Shown here: positions 44,311 through 53,293 of the stretch, one piece after another
How positions within the stretch are numbered: the first letter of the stretch is position 1
How the letters are laid out: every line of letters starts with the position of its first letter
Origin: Tenacibaculum finnmarkense
GTDB taxonomy: Bacteria > Bacteroidota > Bacteroidia > Flavobacteriales > Flavobacteriaceae
Reading direction: 5' to 3'
DNA length: 64,000 nt
Assembly: GCF_900239185.1 (NCBI RefSeq)
Contig: NZ_OENA01000085.1
Coordinates: 51,950-115,949, forward strand
The notes under the pieces: generated by a model
Seen by the model: only the letters and a program-made list of their open reading frames with translations
Databases searched by the model: none
Told to the model about the DNA's origin: nothing
Made by a program: the position numbers and the translations under genes

Positions 44311-47109
44311 ATGAAAAGAGACCTTTCTGCCATCAATCCCAAAGAAAATATCATTATAAAAGGTGCTAGCTTGCACAATTTAAAAAACATTGATGTTGTT
44401 ATTCCTCGTAATAAATTAGTAGTAATAACAGGGCTTTCAGGTTCTGGAAAATCAACCCTAGCTTTTGATACTTTATATGCCGAAGGACAACGACGTTATG
44501 TAGAGAGTTTGTCGTCGTATGCGCGTCAGTTTTTAGGAAAATTACACAAACCAAAGGTCGATTATATTAAAGGTATTTCACCCGCTATTGCTATTGAGCA
44601 AAAAGTAAATTCTACCAATCCTCGTTCTACGGTAGGAACCTCAACCGAAATTTACGATTATATAAAACTTTTATACGCTCGAATTGGTAAAACCATTTCG
44701 CCAATATCGGGTAGCCAAGTAAAAAAACACACGGTTTCTGATGTTGTCAATTTTATAAAAACATTCGAAGAACGTAGTAAATTATTGCTTTTAGCTCCTA
44801 TAACAATCAACGAAAAAAGGGATTTAAAAACCGTTTTACAGGTGTTAACTCAACAAGGATATGCCCGTATAAAATACAATAATAACGTTGTTCGAATTGA
44901 AGATTTCCCTATTGATCACTATGCTACATCCGAAGAAAAAGGACTTTTTTTAGTTGTTGATAGAATTGTTACTAAAAATGAAGATGATTTTTACAATCGT
45001 TTAGCCGATGCTATTCAAACCGCTTTTTTTGAAGGAAAAGGAACCTGTTTTATTGAAAATTTAGGCGATAAAACAATTACAGAATTTAGCAATAAATTCG
45101 AATTAGACGGCATTACTTTTTTAGAACCAAATACCCATTTATTTAGTTTTAATAATCCCTACGGGGCTTGCCCAACCTGCGAGGGTTACGGAAGTGTTGT
45201 AGGTATTGACAAAGAATTGGTGATTCCAAATACAGGTTTATCTATTTTTGAAGATGCTATTTTTCCTTTTAAAACTGACAGCTATAAACACTATAAAAAT
45301 GAGCTGGTTTTAAATGCCATGGATTTTGATATTCCAATTCATAAACCTTGGTTTGAACTTTCTGAAATTCAAAAAGAATTGGTTTGGAACGGAACCAATA
45401 AATTTGAAGGAATACACGATTTATTCAATAAATTGGAAGAAAAAAGCTATAAAATTCAAAATAGAGTATTGCTTTCTCGCTATCGAGGGAAAACAAGCTG
45501 TACCGATTGCAATGGAAAACGACTTCGAAAAGAAGCCAATTATATACAGGTTCATGGAAAAATAATTTCCGAGTTAGTAACACTTCCTTTAGATGAATTA
45601 TCAGTGTTTTTTAATACTTTAAAACTCAATAAACACGAATTAACAATAGGAAAACGATTGCTTACTGAAATTAAAAATCGTTTGCGATTTTTAACAGATG
45701 TTGGCTTAAATTACCTAACTTTAAACAGAACCTCCAACACCCTTTCTGGAGGCGAAAGTCAGCGAATAAATTTAGCAACATCCTTAGGTAGTTCACTAGT
45801 TGGTTCTATGTATATTTTAGATGAACCGAGCATTGGGTTACATCCGAAAGATACCGAAAAACTCATTGAAGTTTTAAAAAATTTACGCAATTTAGGAAAT
45901 ACCGTTATTGTGGTAGAACACGATGAAGATATTATGAAACACGCCGATTATATTATTGATATCGGCCCAGAAGCAGGAACTTATGGCGGTAATGTGGTTG
46001 CCCAAGGAACTTTTGATGCTATTATGAAATCGGACTCTTTAACGGCTAAGTATTTATCCGAAGAACTTAAAATTGATATTCCAAAAACACGTAAAACATC
46101 AAAAAACACCATCAATATTATTGGTGCTCGTGAGCATAATTTAAAAAATATTGATGTTTCTTTTCCGCTAAATACCCTAACTGTTATTACAGGAGTTTCT
46201 GGAAGTGGAAAAAGTACGCTTGTTAAAAATATTTTATATCCTGCGATGCAGAAAAAACTGCTTGGATATGGCGAAAAAATGGGACAATTTACCGAGATTA
46301 CAGGAAGCTTTGAAAGCATAAAACACGTCGAATTTATCGATCAAAATCCTATCGGACGTTCTTCAAGGTCAAACCCGGTAACTTACATAAAAGCCTACGA
46401 TGATATTCGAAAATTATTTTCAATTCAAAAATTAGCGAGTATCAGAAATTATCAACCAAAACATTTTTCTTTTAATGTTGATGCAGGACGTTGCGAGGTT
46501 TGTAAGGGCGAGGGAATAGTTACTATTGAAATGCAGTTTATGGCAGATGTGCATTTGCAATGCGATACTTGCCACGGAAAACGCTTTAAAAAAGAGGTTT
46601 TAGAAGTTCATTTTGGTAAAAAATCTATTGATGATATTTTAAATTTAACCATTGACGATGCTGTTACTTTTTTCGAAGAACGAGAACAATTTAAAATTTC
46701 TCGTAAACTAAAACCCTTGCAAGATGTTGGCTTAGGATATGTACAATTAGGGCAATCGTCATCAACTTTATCGGGTGGAGAAGCGCAACGTATAAAGTTA
46801 GCTTCTTTTTTAATGAAAGGAAACACCAAGGATAAAACTTTATTTATTTTTGATGAACCTACCACAGGGCTTCATTTTCATGATATTAAAAAATTACTAC
46901 GCTCTTTTAATGCTTTAATTAACAAAGGACATTCGATTATCGTAATTGAACATAATATTGAATTAATTAAATGTGCCGACTATATTATTGACCTTGGTTT
47001 GCAAGGCGGAAAAAATGGTGGAAATTTAATTTTCACAGGAACTCCAGAAGATTTAATCAAAAATAAAGACTCTTTTACAGCGCATTATTTAGCCGATAAA
47101 TTGATATAA
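44311..47109 (+). CDS. uvrA: Excinuclease ABC subunit A
   Basis: A 932-residue ABC-type ATPase that finds DNA damage and loads UvrB. It has two ATP-binding cassettes: Walker [12 protein letters not shown] (first, about residue 46) and [11 protein letters not shown] (second, about 630), signatures [12 protein letters not shown] and [12 protein letters not shown], and Walker [12 protein letters not shown] and [11 protein letters not shown]. The second zinc module [17 protein letters not shown] is intact. Of the first, only CPTCEG (Cys287, Cys290) remains; the usual preceding CxxC is FSNKF, which is also seen in other Bacteroidota UvrA proteins from memory. uvrB lies far away at 6400. Confidence 0.97.
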   Translation: MKRDLSAINPKENIIIKGASLHNLKNIDVVIPRNKLVVITGLSGSGKSTLAFDTLYAEGQRRYVESLSSYARQFLGKLHKPKVDYIKGISPAIAIEQKVNSTNPRSTVGTSTEIYDYIKLLYARIGKTISPISGSQVKKHTVSDVVNFIKTFEERSKLLLLAPITINEKRDLKTVLQVLTQQGYARIKYNNNVVRIEDFPIDHYATSEEKGLFLVVDRIVTKNEDDFYNRLADAIQTAFFEGKGTCFIENLGDKTITEFSNKFELDGITFLEPNTHLFSFNNPYGACPTCEGYGSVVGIDKELVIPNTGLSIFEDAIFPFKTDSYKHYKNELVLNAMDFDIPIHKPWFELSEIQKELVWNGTNKFEGIHDLFNKLEEKSYKIQNRVLLSRYRGKTSCTDCNGKRLRKEANYIQVHGKIISELVTLPLDELSVFFNTLKLNKHELTIGKRLLTEIKNRLRFLTDVGLNYLTLNRTSNTLSGGESQRINLATSLGSSLVGSMYILDEPSIGLHPKDTEKLIEVLKNLRNLGNTVIVVEHDEDIMKHADYIIDIGPEAGTYGGNVVAQGTFDAIMKSDSLTAKYLSEELKIDIPKTRKTSKNTINIIGAREHNLKNIDVSFPLNTLTVITGVSGSGKSTLVKNILYPAMQKKLLGYGEKMGQFTEITGSFESIKHVEFIDQNPIGRSSRSNPVTYIKAYDDIRKLFSIQKLASIRNYQPKHFSFNVDAGRCEVCKGEGIVTIEMQFMADVHLQCDTCHGKRFKKEVLEVHFGKKSIDDILNLTIDDAVTFFEEREQFKISRKLKPLQDVGLGYVQLGQSSSTLSGGEAQRIKLASFLMKGNTKDKTLFIFDEPTTGLHFHDIKKLLRSFNALINKGHSIIVIEHNIELIKCADYIIDLGLQGGKNGGNLIFTGTPEDLIKNKDSFTAHYLADKLI

Positions 47110-47117
47110 AAAATAGA

Positions 47118-47151
47118 AAAGCTGCCTAACCTTTTCGGGATAAGCAGCTTT
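47118..47151. terminator. Terminator between uvrA and the HmuY gene
   Basis: AAAGCTGC pairs with GCAGCTTT with an imperfect inner stem, between the two convergent genes. Confidence 0.8.
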
Positions 47152-47188
47152 AACATAACAAAAATTAACAAAACTCAATAGTTCTTAC

Positions 47189-48166
47189 TTACTGAAGGTT
47201 TTTATCACCAACAGTCGGATTGTACACATAGTTAAAAGTATAATATTGTGCACCTGAATTTTTAGGATCGGCAGAATTTGAACTGTCCATATCTTTATAA
47301 TAACTTAAAATTTCTATTTTAGCATAATTCCCATCAATCGTTTTTACAACAAGTACTTTTCCTGCTACAGGATTTATACTGTGGTCAGAAAAATTATAAG
47401 TGTACCACAAACTTTTTGGCAAGGCTAACATTCCTTTTTCATCTTGCTTAAAACGAGCAGATTCGGGGGCTTTTGTAATCTCTGAAAAAGTTCCTAAGGC
47501 TAAAGCGATACTTGCTTCTCCTGTTCTTTTTGGCTCTTCTTTAACTCCTGTTGCCACTCCTCCATTAACGATAATTGTGGTGGCTCTAAAGGCGATATCC
47601 CAATTATTATCGGTTACAATTCCTCCTTTTTTAAAGCTAAACTTTACAAATTCACCTGAAGCCGTTGCAGGATTTACCGCATAATCGGTAAGTTGTTTTG
47701 CGTGTAAGTTTTTGACTGTTCCTGAAATTGGTAAGTTTTTTTGATATGTATTCCAACCATGATTTTTAGCGTCATCTGCACTTGGCACAGCTGTAGTTTT
47801 TCCTTCTTCTAATGATTTCACCTCTTTTTTATACATGGTAAATTCACTGTCTTTTACCTCCTTAAAAAACAACACATAAAATGAATTATCATTTTCAGAA
47901 ATTCCAATCCAACGATTATCTTTACTTGAATAAAACTCTTTTCCTATGGTATAACTTGCAGTATGTAAACCCGCTAAATTATAAGTGATTTTATCCGAAG
48001 AAATACTATAGGTTGCTCTATGAATATTTCCTTGCACATCAAAATCTCGACTAAAAACACCTTCGATATCCATGTCGTTATTCATCTCTGGCGTATCTTC
48101 TCCACTACAAGAAACAGCTATAAAAGCAACTAAAAAGATTAGCAAAATTGATTTTAAAATTTTCAT
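47189..48166 (-). CDS. HmuY-family haem-binding lipoprotein
   Basis: A 325-residue lipoprotein with lipobox FIAVSC (lipidated Cys20). The C-terminal two thirds have the HmuY pattern: GEFVKFSFKKGGIVTDNNWDIAFRATTIIVNGG, then KSLWYTYN and KIEILSYY. HmuY proteins scavenge haem outside the cell and pass it to a TonB-dependent receptor. The receptor gene lies 31 bases upstream on the same strand, so they form an operon. The N-terminal part (residues about 30-150) is an extra domain not in the classic Porphyromonas HmuY. The axial haem ligands cannot be assigned. Note the order receptor then HmuY. Confidence 0.87.
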   Translation of the reverse strand: MKILKSILLIFLVAFIAVSCSGEDTPEMNNDMDIEGVFSRDFDVQGNIHRATYSISSDKITYNLAGLHTASYTIGKEFYSSKDNRWIGISENDNSFYVLFFKEVKDSEFTMYKKEVKSLEEGKTTAVPSADDAKNHGWNTYQKNLPISGTVKNLHAKQLTDYAVNPATASGEFVKFSFKKGGIVTDNNWDIAFRATTIIVNGGVATGVKEEPKRTGEASIALALGTFSEITKAPESARFKQDEKGMLALPKSLWYTYNFSDHSINPVAGKVLVVKTIDGNYAKIEILSYYKDMDSSNSADPKNSGAQYYTFNYVYNPTVGDKNLQ

Positions 48167-48197
48167 TTTTTATATATTTACTTGATTATTTTTTTAT

Positions 48198-50267
48198 CTA
48201 AAAATTAAACTGAAGACTTCCGTAAAAAGTTGTTCCTAACTGTAAAACGGTGTCGTTATTTTTAAATGTTTTTTTATTTTCTTCTCCCTTTTCATTAAAC
48301 AAATTATTAACCCCTACTCGAAGATTCATTCTGTTAAAAAATGTTTTGGTAGCGGCAATATTTATTTGTGTGTTTCCTGCTACAAAATCATCAAATTCAT
48401 CAATAACTCCTTGACTATTATTCGTGTCAAACAAGGCGTATTTACTTCGATAAACAGCTCTAATATTTGCCGAAAAATCATGGGCATAATTTTCATAAAA
48501 AACTTTAAAGTTTAGCATATGCTTCGATTTATTTGGCAAGCCATAATAATTTGACAGTTTCATTTTTTGAGAAGGCGAAGTACTTGTTTTTCTAAAAAAT
48601 ATCTCCCCCGATTTCAGCTGATCTTCTTGTATTTTATCTCCTGTATCTAAAAATTGATACCCTGTTAAAATGCTAAAATTTGAATTGATTTTATAGTTGA
48701 TATTTAATTCTACTCCTTGCATATAAACCTGGTTTCTATTTCGATAAGAAAAAACTCTCGTTCCTATTGGCAATCCTAAAGAAAGTGGTTTTAATCGGGT
48801 GTCAAAAGAATCAATCATATCTTTTAAATCGTTTCTAAAAATATTGACATCTAATTTTAATTTTCGAGTAGGTTTTAGTTGAAATCCGAAGTTATAACCA
48901 ATCGAACTTTCGGGTTTTAACTCTTTTTCAATGGTTTTTATTTCAGAAATATCCGGAAATAACTGATGTATTGTTTGCGTTCCAAAAACAACATATCCGT
49001 TTGCTGAATTTTTAAAATTGAAATGAAGCTGTCTAAAATCAGGCGCTTTAAAACCAAAACCAACCGACCCTTTTGCAGTAAGCCAATTATTAATTTTATA
49101 ACTAGAAGATAATTTAGGCGTAAATGCCGATTTATATTGATTGCTTTTTTCAAATCTAGCACCAATAATTACATTTAACTTGGCATTCGGATTAAAATCA
49201 AACTGCCCAAAAACATAAGGCGTATCGTATTTTTTAACGCTATTAAATTCCGTTCTTTCTAATGAATTAAAATTTGATCCTAAACCTACAACTAAGGTGT
49301 TTTTACCAAAAACAGTAGTCGATTTAATTTCAGGACGCATTAATTTTTCATTGTATAGCTTATCTTGTTCATTAAAAACACTTTCTGTAGTATATTTTGT
49401 AGTATAAAACAGGTAGTTTAAACTCCAATTATCCTTTATTTTATGATGTATATTGGTGTTAATATTCCAATCTGTTCGCTTGTTTTTAGATGATTTAATA
49501 GCTTGTTGCGATTGTGTATAAAATCGAGAAGAAACTACGGTTTTTAACTGATCCGAAAAATCATAACTTAGTTTTAAATTTCCTGTAAAATTCTGATGTG
49601 CTTCTGTTGTTTTTGAAGCGGTTTCTGGAGATAAATCAAAGCCATTGCTCGAATTTAAATTAATACCAGAAACCAACCCAAATCGCTTCTTTTTTAACTT
49701 AATATTACTGTTAATATCTAATTCATTTGCTGCGCCACCTTTTGCTAAATAGCTTACAAAACCTTCTATTTTACCATTTTTTGGCTGTTCGGTTATAATA
49801 TTAATAACACCACCAATCGCCTCAGAACCGTACAAAGATGACGACGGTCCTTTAACAATTTCTATTTGTTTGATGTTGTTTACACTCAGCCTACTTAAAT
49901 CAATATTTCCGGATGCTCTTCCTACAACAGGAACTCCATCGATTAAAATTAAGGTGTAATCAGCAGCAACTCCCTGAATTTGTACGCCTTGAGAGCCTCC
50001 AAAGTCAGACACTAAAGTAATACCTGTTTGTTCTAATAAAATATCTTTTAGCCGTACCGCACCTGATTTTTGTAATTGTTCTTTCGAAATTAAAGTAACA
50101 GGCATTGGTATTGATGATAACTGACGCTTTGTTCTTGTTGCTGTTACCACCACTTCTTCTAAACCATAAGAAGCGGTACAACCATTGTCAGTCGCCATTT
50201 TTTCTTGAGAAAAAACAGTTAAACTGATAAAGGCAAATACACTTACAAACTTCCTATATAGAAACAT
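48198..50267 (-). CDS. TonB-dependent outer-membrane receptor, probably for haem
   Basis: A 689-residue receptor with a signal peptide, a plug domain (EEVVVTATRTKRQLSSIPMPVTLISKEQ, then LKDILLEQTGITL, VQIQGV, DYTLILIDGVPVVGR and IEIVKGPSSSLYGSEAIGGVINI) and a 22-strand barrel. The TonB box is the VVVTATR segment. The barrel segment GFGFKAPDFRQLHF resembles the FRAP/NPDL area of haem receptors such as HmuR. The adjacent HmuY lipoprotein supports haem as ligand. The gene starts next to a control region (50268-50367) shared with the divergent DUF6607 gene. Confidence 0.93.
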   Translation of the reverse strand: MFLYRKFVSVFAFISLTVFSQEKMATDNGCTASYGLEEVVVTATRTKRQLSSIPMPVTLISKEQLQKSGAVRLKDILLEQTGITLVSDFGGSQGVQIQGVAADYTLILIDGVPVVGRASGNIDLSRLSVNNIKQIEIVKGPSSSLYGSEAIGGVINIITEQPKNGKIEGFVSYLAKGGAANELDINSNIKLKKKRFGLVSGINLNSSNGFDLSPETASKTTEAHQNFTGNLKLSYDFSDQLKTVVSSRFYTQSQQAIKSSKNKRTDWNINTNIHHKIKDNWSLNYLFYTTKYTTESVFNEQDKLYNEKLMRPEIKSTTVFGKNTLVVGLGSNFNSLERTEFNSVKKYDTPYVFGQFDFNPNAKLNVIIGARFEKSNQYKSAFTPKLSSSYKINNWLTAKGSVGFGFKAPDFRQLHFNFKNSANGYVVFGTQTIHQLFPDISEIKTIEKELKPESSIGYNFGFQLKPTRKLKLDVNIFRNDLKDMIDSFDTRLKPLSLGLPIGTRVFSYRNRNQVYMQGVELNINYKINSNFSILTGYQFLDTGDKIQEDQLKSGEIFFRKTSTSPSQKMKLSNYYGLPNKSKHMLNFKVFYENYAHDFSANIRAVYRSKYALFDTNNSQGVIDEFDDFVAGNTQINIAATKTFFNRMNLRVGVNNLFNEKGEENKKTFKNNDTVLQLGTTFYGSLQFNF

Positions 50268-50283
50268 TCTTAATAATTTTCGG

Positions 50284-50319
50284 CAAATATATACTCTTAT
50301 TATTAATCAATCTAAATAA
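50284..50319 (-). promoter_or_regulatory. Promoter of the haem receptor overlapping a palindromic candidate operator
   Basis: On the minus strand TATATTTG (50284-50291) is an exact -7 element and TTG at 50308-50310 a possible -33 element (16 bases apart). An imperfect palindrome spans 50297-50319, with TTATT at one end and AATAA at the other, and covers the -33 region. It lies between two divergent iron- or haem-related operons, so an iron-responsive repressor (Fur- or DtxR-like) is a fair guess. It matches no consensus I can quote. Confidence 0.4.
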
Positions 50320-50367
50320 AATGTATATTTTTACAAAAAATTTATTACATCAAAAATAATCCTTAAA

Positions 50368-51270
50368 ATGAAAAATTTATTACTGGGAAGTTTAGTACTT
50401 CTTTTCGCTGTTTCGGCAAATTCTCAAAGTAAAAAAACAAAAGATAAAGAGGCTATCAAAAAAATGTGTGGTTGTTTTGAAGTAACTTTTAATTTTGCAG
50501 AAACCTTTAATAATAGTAAAGACTCCCTATACAAACCTTCGAAAATAAAAATTGATACTGCTTTAGAATGGGCGGAATTAATTGAAGATGAAAATAACAA
50601 AATTGCCATACAGCATTTATTGCAAGTTGGTAATCCTGCAAAACCGCACATCGTAAAACACTGGCGACAAGATTGGATATATGAAAATAAAGATTTTTAT
50701 ATGTTTAATGGTGACAACAATTGGTTGTATGAAAATAAAACTAAAGCAAGTGTAAAAAAACAATGGACACAAAAAGTGTATCAAGTAGATGACAGCCCTC
50801 GTTATGAAGGTTCAGGGTCATGGGTACATGTTGATGGGAAAACTTACTGGGAAAGCACCACTGACGCACCTTTACCTCGTAGAGAATACACCAAAAGAAG
50901 TGATTATAATGTAACCGAAAGAGGAAACCGTCATGAAATTACAAACTACGGATGGTTGCACGATCAAGACAATAAAAAAATTATCAGAAAAACAGGTGAA
51001 AAAGATGTTATTGTAGCATACGAAAAAGGGTATAATACCTATGTTAAAGTTGCCGATTCTAAATGTAAACCTGCACAAAAATGGTGGAAAGAAAACCAAG
51101 AAAAATGGCAGTTAGTTAGAAATAAATGGAGTGACATATATGCTAAAAACACCGATCTTGGCTTACATAAAAAGGTTAAAAACAAGGCATTGTATAAGTA
51201 CTTATTTTCTGATGAAATAAAAGATGAAAAAGAAATAAATAATGTAATTGATTCTTTTGTTAAAAAATAA
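50368..51270 (+). CDS. DUF6607 family exported protein
   Basis: A 300-residue protein with signal peptide (LLLGSLVLLFAVSANSQ). Family marks are KKMCGCFEVTFNFAETF near the start, HWRQDWIYENKDFYMFNGDNNWLYE and SPRYEGSGSWVHVDGKTYWESTTDAPLPRREYTKRSDYN. The function is not known. In Bacteroidota the family often sits in iron or haem uptake loci, as here, divergent from the HmuY receptor. It is the first of four genes in the same direction with small gaps (5, 40 and 13 bases), suggesting one operon. Confidence 0.85.
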   Translation: MKNLLLGSLVLLFAVSANSQSKKTKDKEAIKKMCGCFEVTFNFAETFNNSKDSLYKPSKIKIDTALEWAELIEDENNKIAIQHLLQVGNPAKPHIVKHWRQDWIYENKDFYMFNGDNNWLYENKTKASVKKQWTQKVYQVDDSPRYEGSGSWVHVDGKTYWESTTDAPLPRREYTKRSDYNVTERGNRHEITNYGWLHDQDNKKIIRKTGEKDVIVAYEKGYNTYVKVADSKCKPAQKWWKENQEKWQLVRNKWSDIYAKNTDLGLHKKVKNKALYKYLFSDEIKDEKEINNVIDSFVKK

Positions 51271-51275
51271 TTCAA

Positions 51276-52766
51276 ATGAAATTATTTAAACAACTTTTAT
51301 TAGCTAGTCTTTGCTGCATTAGTACATTGGTTTTTTCTCAAAACACAAACATTTTTTTACAAAGAGATTTTTGGAAAACAAACCCTAGTATTGAACTGAT
51401 AAATCAAAAAATACAAGAAAAAAATAACGCTACTGCATTAAATTCTCACGGATTTGATGCAGTTACTTACGCTATTTTAGAGAACGTTTCGAATGCTACA
51501 ATCAACTATTTACTAAGCTTAAAAGGCAATGGCATTGAAAAACTTACACACGACAAAAGAACCTATGTTTTTTGGGCGGCTTATAAAGGTAATGTTGGGT
51601 TAGTAAAGCATTTTATAGAGAATAACGCCAAAGTAAACATTAAAGATTCGCATCATTTTTCGCCCTTAACTTTTGCCGCTGCAACAGGGCAAACGAATAT
51701 CGAAATTTATAATTTGTTTATCAAAAATGGGATTGATATTAAAAAGGATTTTGATGAAAATGGTGCAAATGCACTTTTATTAGCCATGCCTCATTTTAAA
51801 GATTTTAAACTAATCGATTTTTTTATCTCTAAAGGATTGTCATTAAAAAGTGAAGATAATCACGGAAACGGCGTATTTAATTATGCTGCTAAAAAAGGAA
51901 ATAAAACAATGCTTGAATTGCTGATAAAAAAAGGAATTTCTTCTAAAGGATTAAATAAAAATGGTGGAAATGCGTTTTTACTAGCCTCAAAAGGTTCAAG
52001 AAATGGCTATAATTCACTTGCCTTTTTTAAGTACTTAGAAAATATAGGAATCAATCCAAATATCAGTAATAATAAAGGAGAAACTCCACTTCATAATTTG
52101 GCTTACGGTAATAAAGATATTGCTGTTTTTAAGTACTTTTTAAGTAAAGGAATTGCTGTAAACAAAACAGATTCCCAAGGAAATACTGCCCTAATAAATG
52201 CTGCTAGTAGAAATTCGTTAGCGGTGATTAAATTGTTAGCATCAAAAACTAAAAACACTAATCAAACCAATAAAAAAGGGGAATCGGCGCTTACAAAATC
52301 ATTAAAAAACAGCCCTGATATTGTGGCATTTTTATTAAAAAAAGATGCAGATATTTCTGTGATAGATACCAAAGGAAATGGTTTAAACTATCATTTATTC
52401 AAAACGTTTAATGATAAAAAAGAAGTTGAATTTGAACAAAAATTAACCTTATTAGAAGCAAAAGGTTTACAGGTTAATCAAACTCAAAAAAATGGAAATA
52501 CCTTGTATCATTTGGCAGTTCAAAAACAACATTTAGCGATGTTAAAATTTATCAAAAAGTATAAAATTGATATCAATACTAAAAATGAAAAAGGTTTAAC
52601 AGCATTGCAAGAAGCCGTATTAATTGCTAAAAACAACATTATTATTAAGTATTTAATTGCTCAAGGTGCTCGCAAAAATGTAAAAACAGCTTTTCAAGAA
52701 ACACTATACGATTTAGCAAAAGAAAATGAAGCTTTAAAAAATACTGATATCAATTTTTTAAAATAA
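51276..52766 (+). CDS. Exported ankyrin-repeat protein
   Basis: A 496-residue protein with signal peptide (LLLASLCCISTLVFSQ) followed by about 12 ankyrin repeats. Examples are FSPLTFAAATGQTNIEIYNLFIKNG, GETPLHNLAYGNKDIAVFKYFLSKG and NTALINAASRNSLAVIKLLAS, with the usual TPLH and LL spacing. Ankyrin solenoids bind proteins or small ligands; the periplasmic partner is unknown. It lies five bases after the DUF6607 gene in a haem-related operon. Confidence 0.88.
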   Translation: MKLFKQLLLASLCCISTLVFSQNTNIFLQRDFWKTNPSIELINQKIQEKNNATALNSHGFDAVTYAILENVSNATINYLLSLKGNGIEKLTHDKRTYVFWAAYKGNVGLVKHFIENNAKVNIKDSHHFSPLTFAAATGQTNIEIYNLFIKNGIDIKKDFDENGANALLLAMPHFKDFKLIDFFISKGLSLKSEDNHGNGVFNYAAKKGNKTMLELLIKKGISSKGLNKNGGNAFLLASKGSRNGYNSLAFFKYLENIGINPNISNNKGETPLHNLAYGNKDIAVFKYFLSKGIAVNKTDSQGNTALINAASRNSLAVIKLLASKTKNTNQTNKKGESALTKSLKNSPDIVAFLLKKDADISVIDTKGNGLNYHLFKTFNDKKEVEFEQKLTLLEAKGLQVNQTQKNGNTLYHLAVQKQHLAMLKFIKKYKIDINTKNEKGLTALQEAVLIAKNNIIIKYLIAQGARKNVKTAFQETLYDLAKENEALKNTDINFLK

Positions 52767-52806
52767 TCAAAAAACTTATTTTTTTTGATTTAGTAAATTA
52801 TTAAAA

Positions 52807-53280
52807 ATGAAAAAAGTACTTATAATTTTAAGTGTAGCCTTCGGAATTATGGCGTTTAATACTTCGGATGCGCTAAGCTATAAATGTATGATCCAAATGA
52901 AAAATTATACGGGCGAAGGTGCCTATATTATTGTTTCATTACTCAACCCAAACGGCGAATATGAAAAAACTTTAGCTGTTCAAGGCGATGACCAGGAATG
53001 GTATTCAGACATTACCGAATGGTGGGGTTTTCAAGGAAAAGTTCGTACAGATATTGATGCCATTACAGGCGCAACTATTAGCCCAGGAAACAGAGCGATT
53101 ACCATGCTTCAAATTGATAGCAAAAAACTAGATAAAGGCTATAAAATCAGGTTTGAATCGGCTGTGGAAGACCAGGAATATTATAAAGATGATATTGAAT
53201 TTGAACTGACTTCAGAAAACTTAAAAAATAAAAAGGAAGGCAAAGGGTTTATCCGATATATTCGCATGATTGCACAATAA
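52807..53280 (+). CDS. DUF2271 domain exported protein
   Basis: A 157-residue protein with signal peptide and a DUF2271 core (MIQMKNYTGEGAYIIVSLLNPNGEYEKTLAVQGDDQEWYSDITEWW, IDAITGATISPGNRAITM). The family is predicted to be periplasmic and to sit beside flavin-dependent or PepSY proteins, as it does here with the next gene 13 bases away. The segment DAITGATIS resembles the covalent FMN-attachment motif (S/T-GAT) region of some flavin transferase substrates, but this is only a resemblance. Role unknown. Confidence 0.84.
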   Translation: MKKVLIILSVAFGIMAFNTSDALSYKCMIQMKNYTGEGAYIIVSLLNPNGEYEKTLAVQGDDQEWYSDITEWWGFQGKVRTDIDAITGATISPGNRAITMLQIDSKKLDKGYKIRFESAVEDQEYYKDDIEFELTSENLKNKKEGKGFIRYIRMIAQ

Positions 53281-53293
53281 ATTTCAATAAAAA

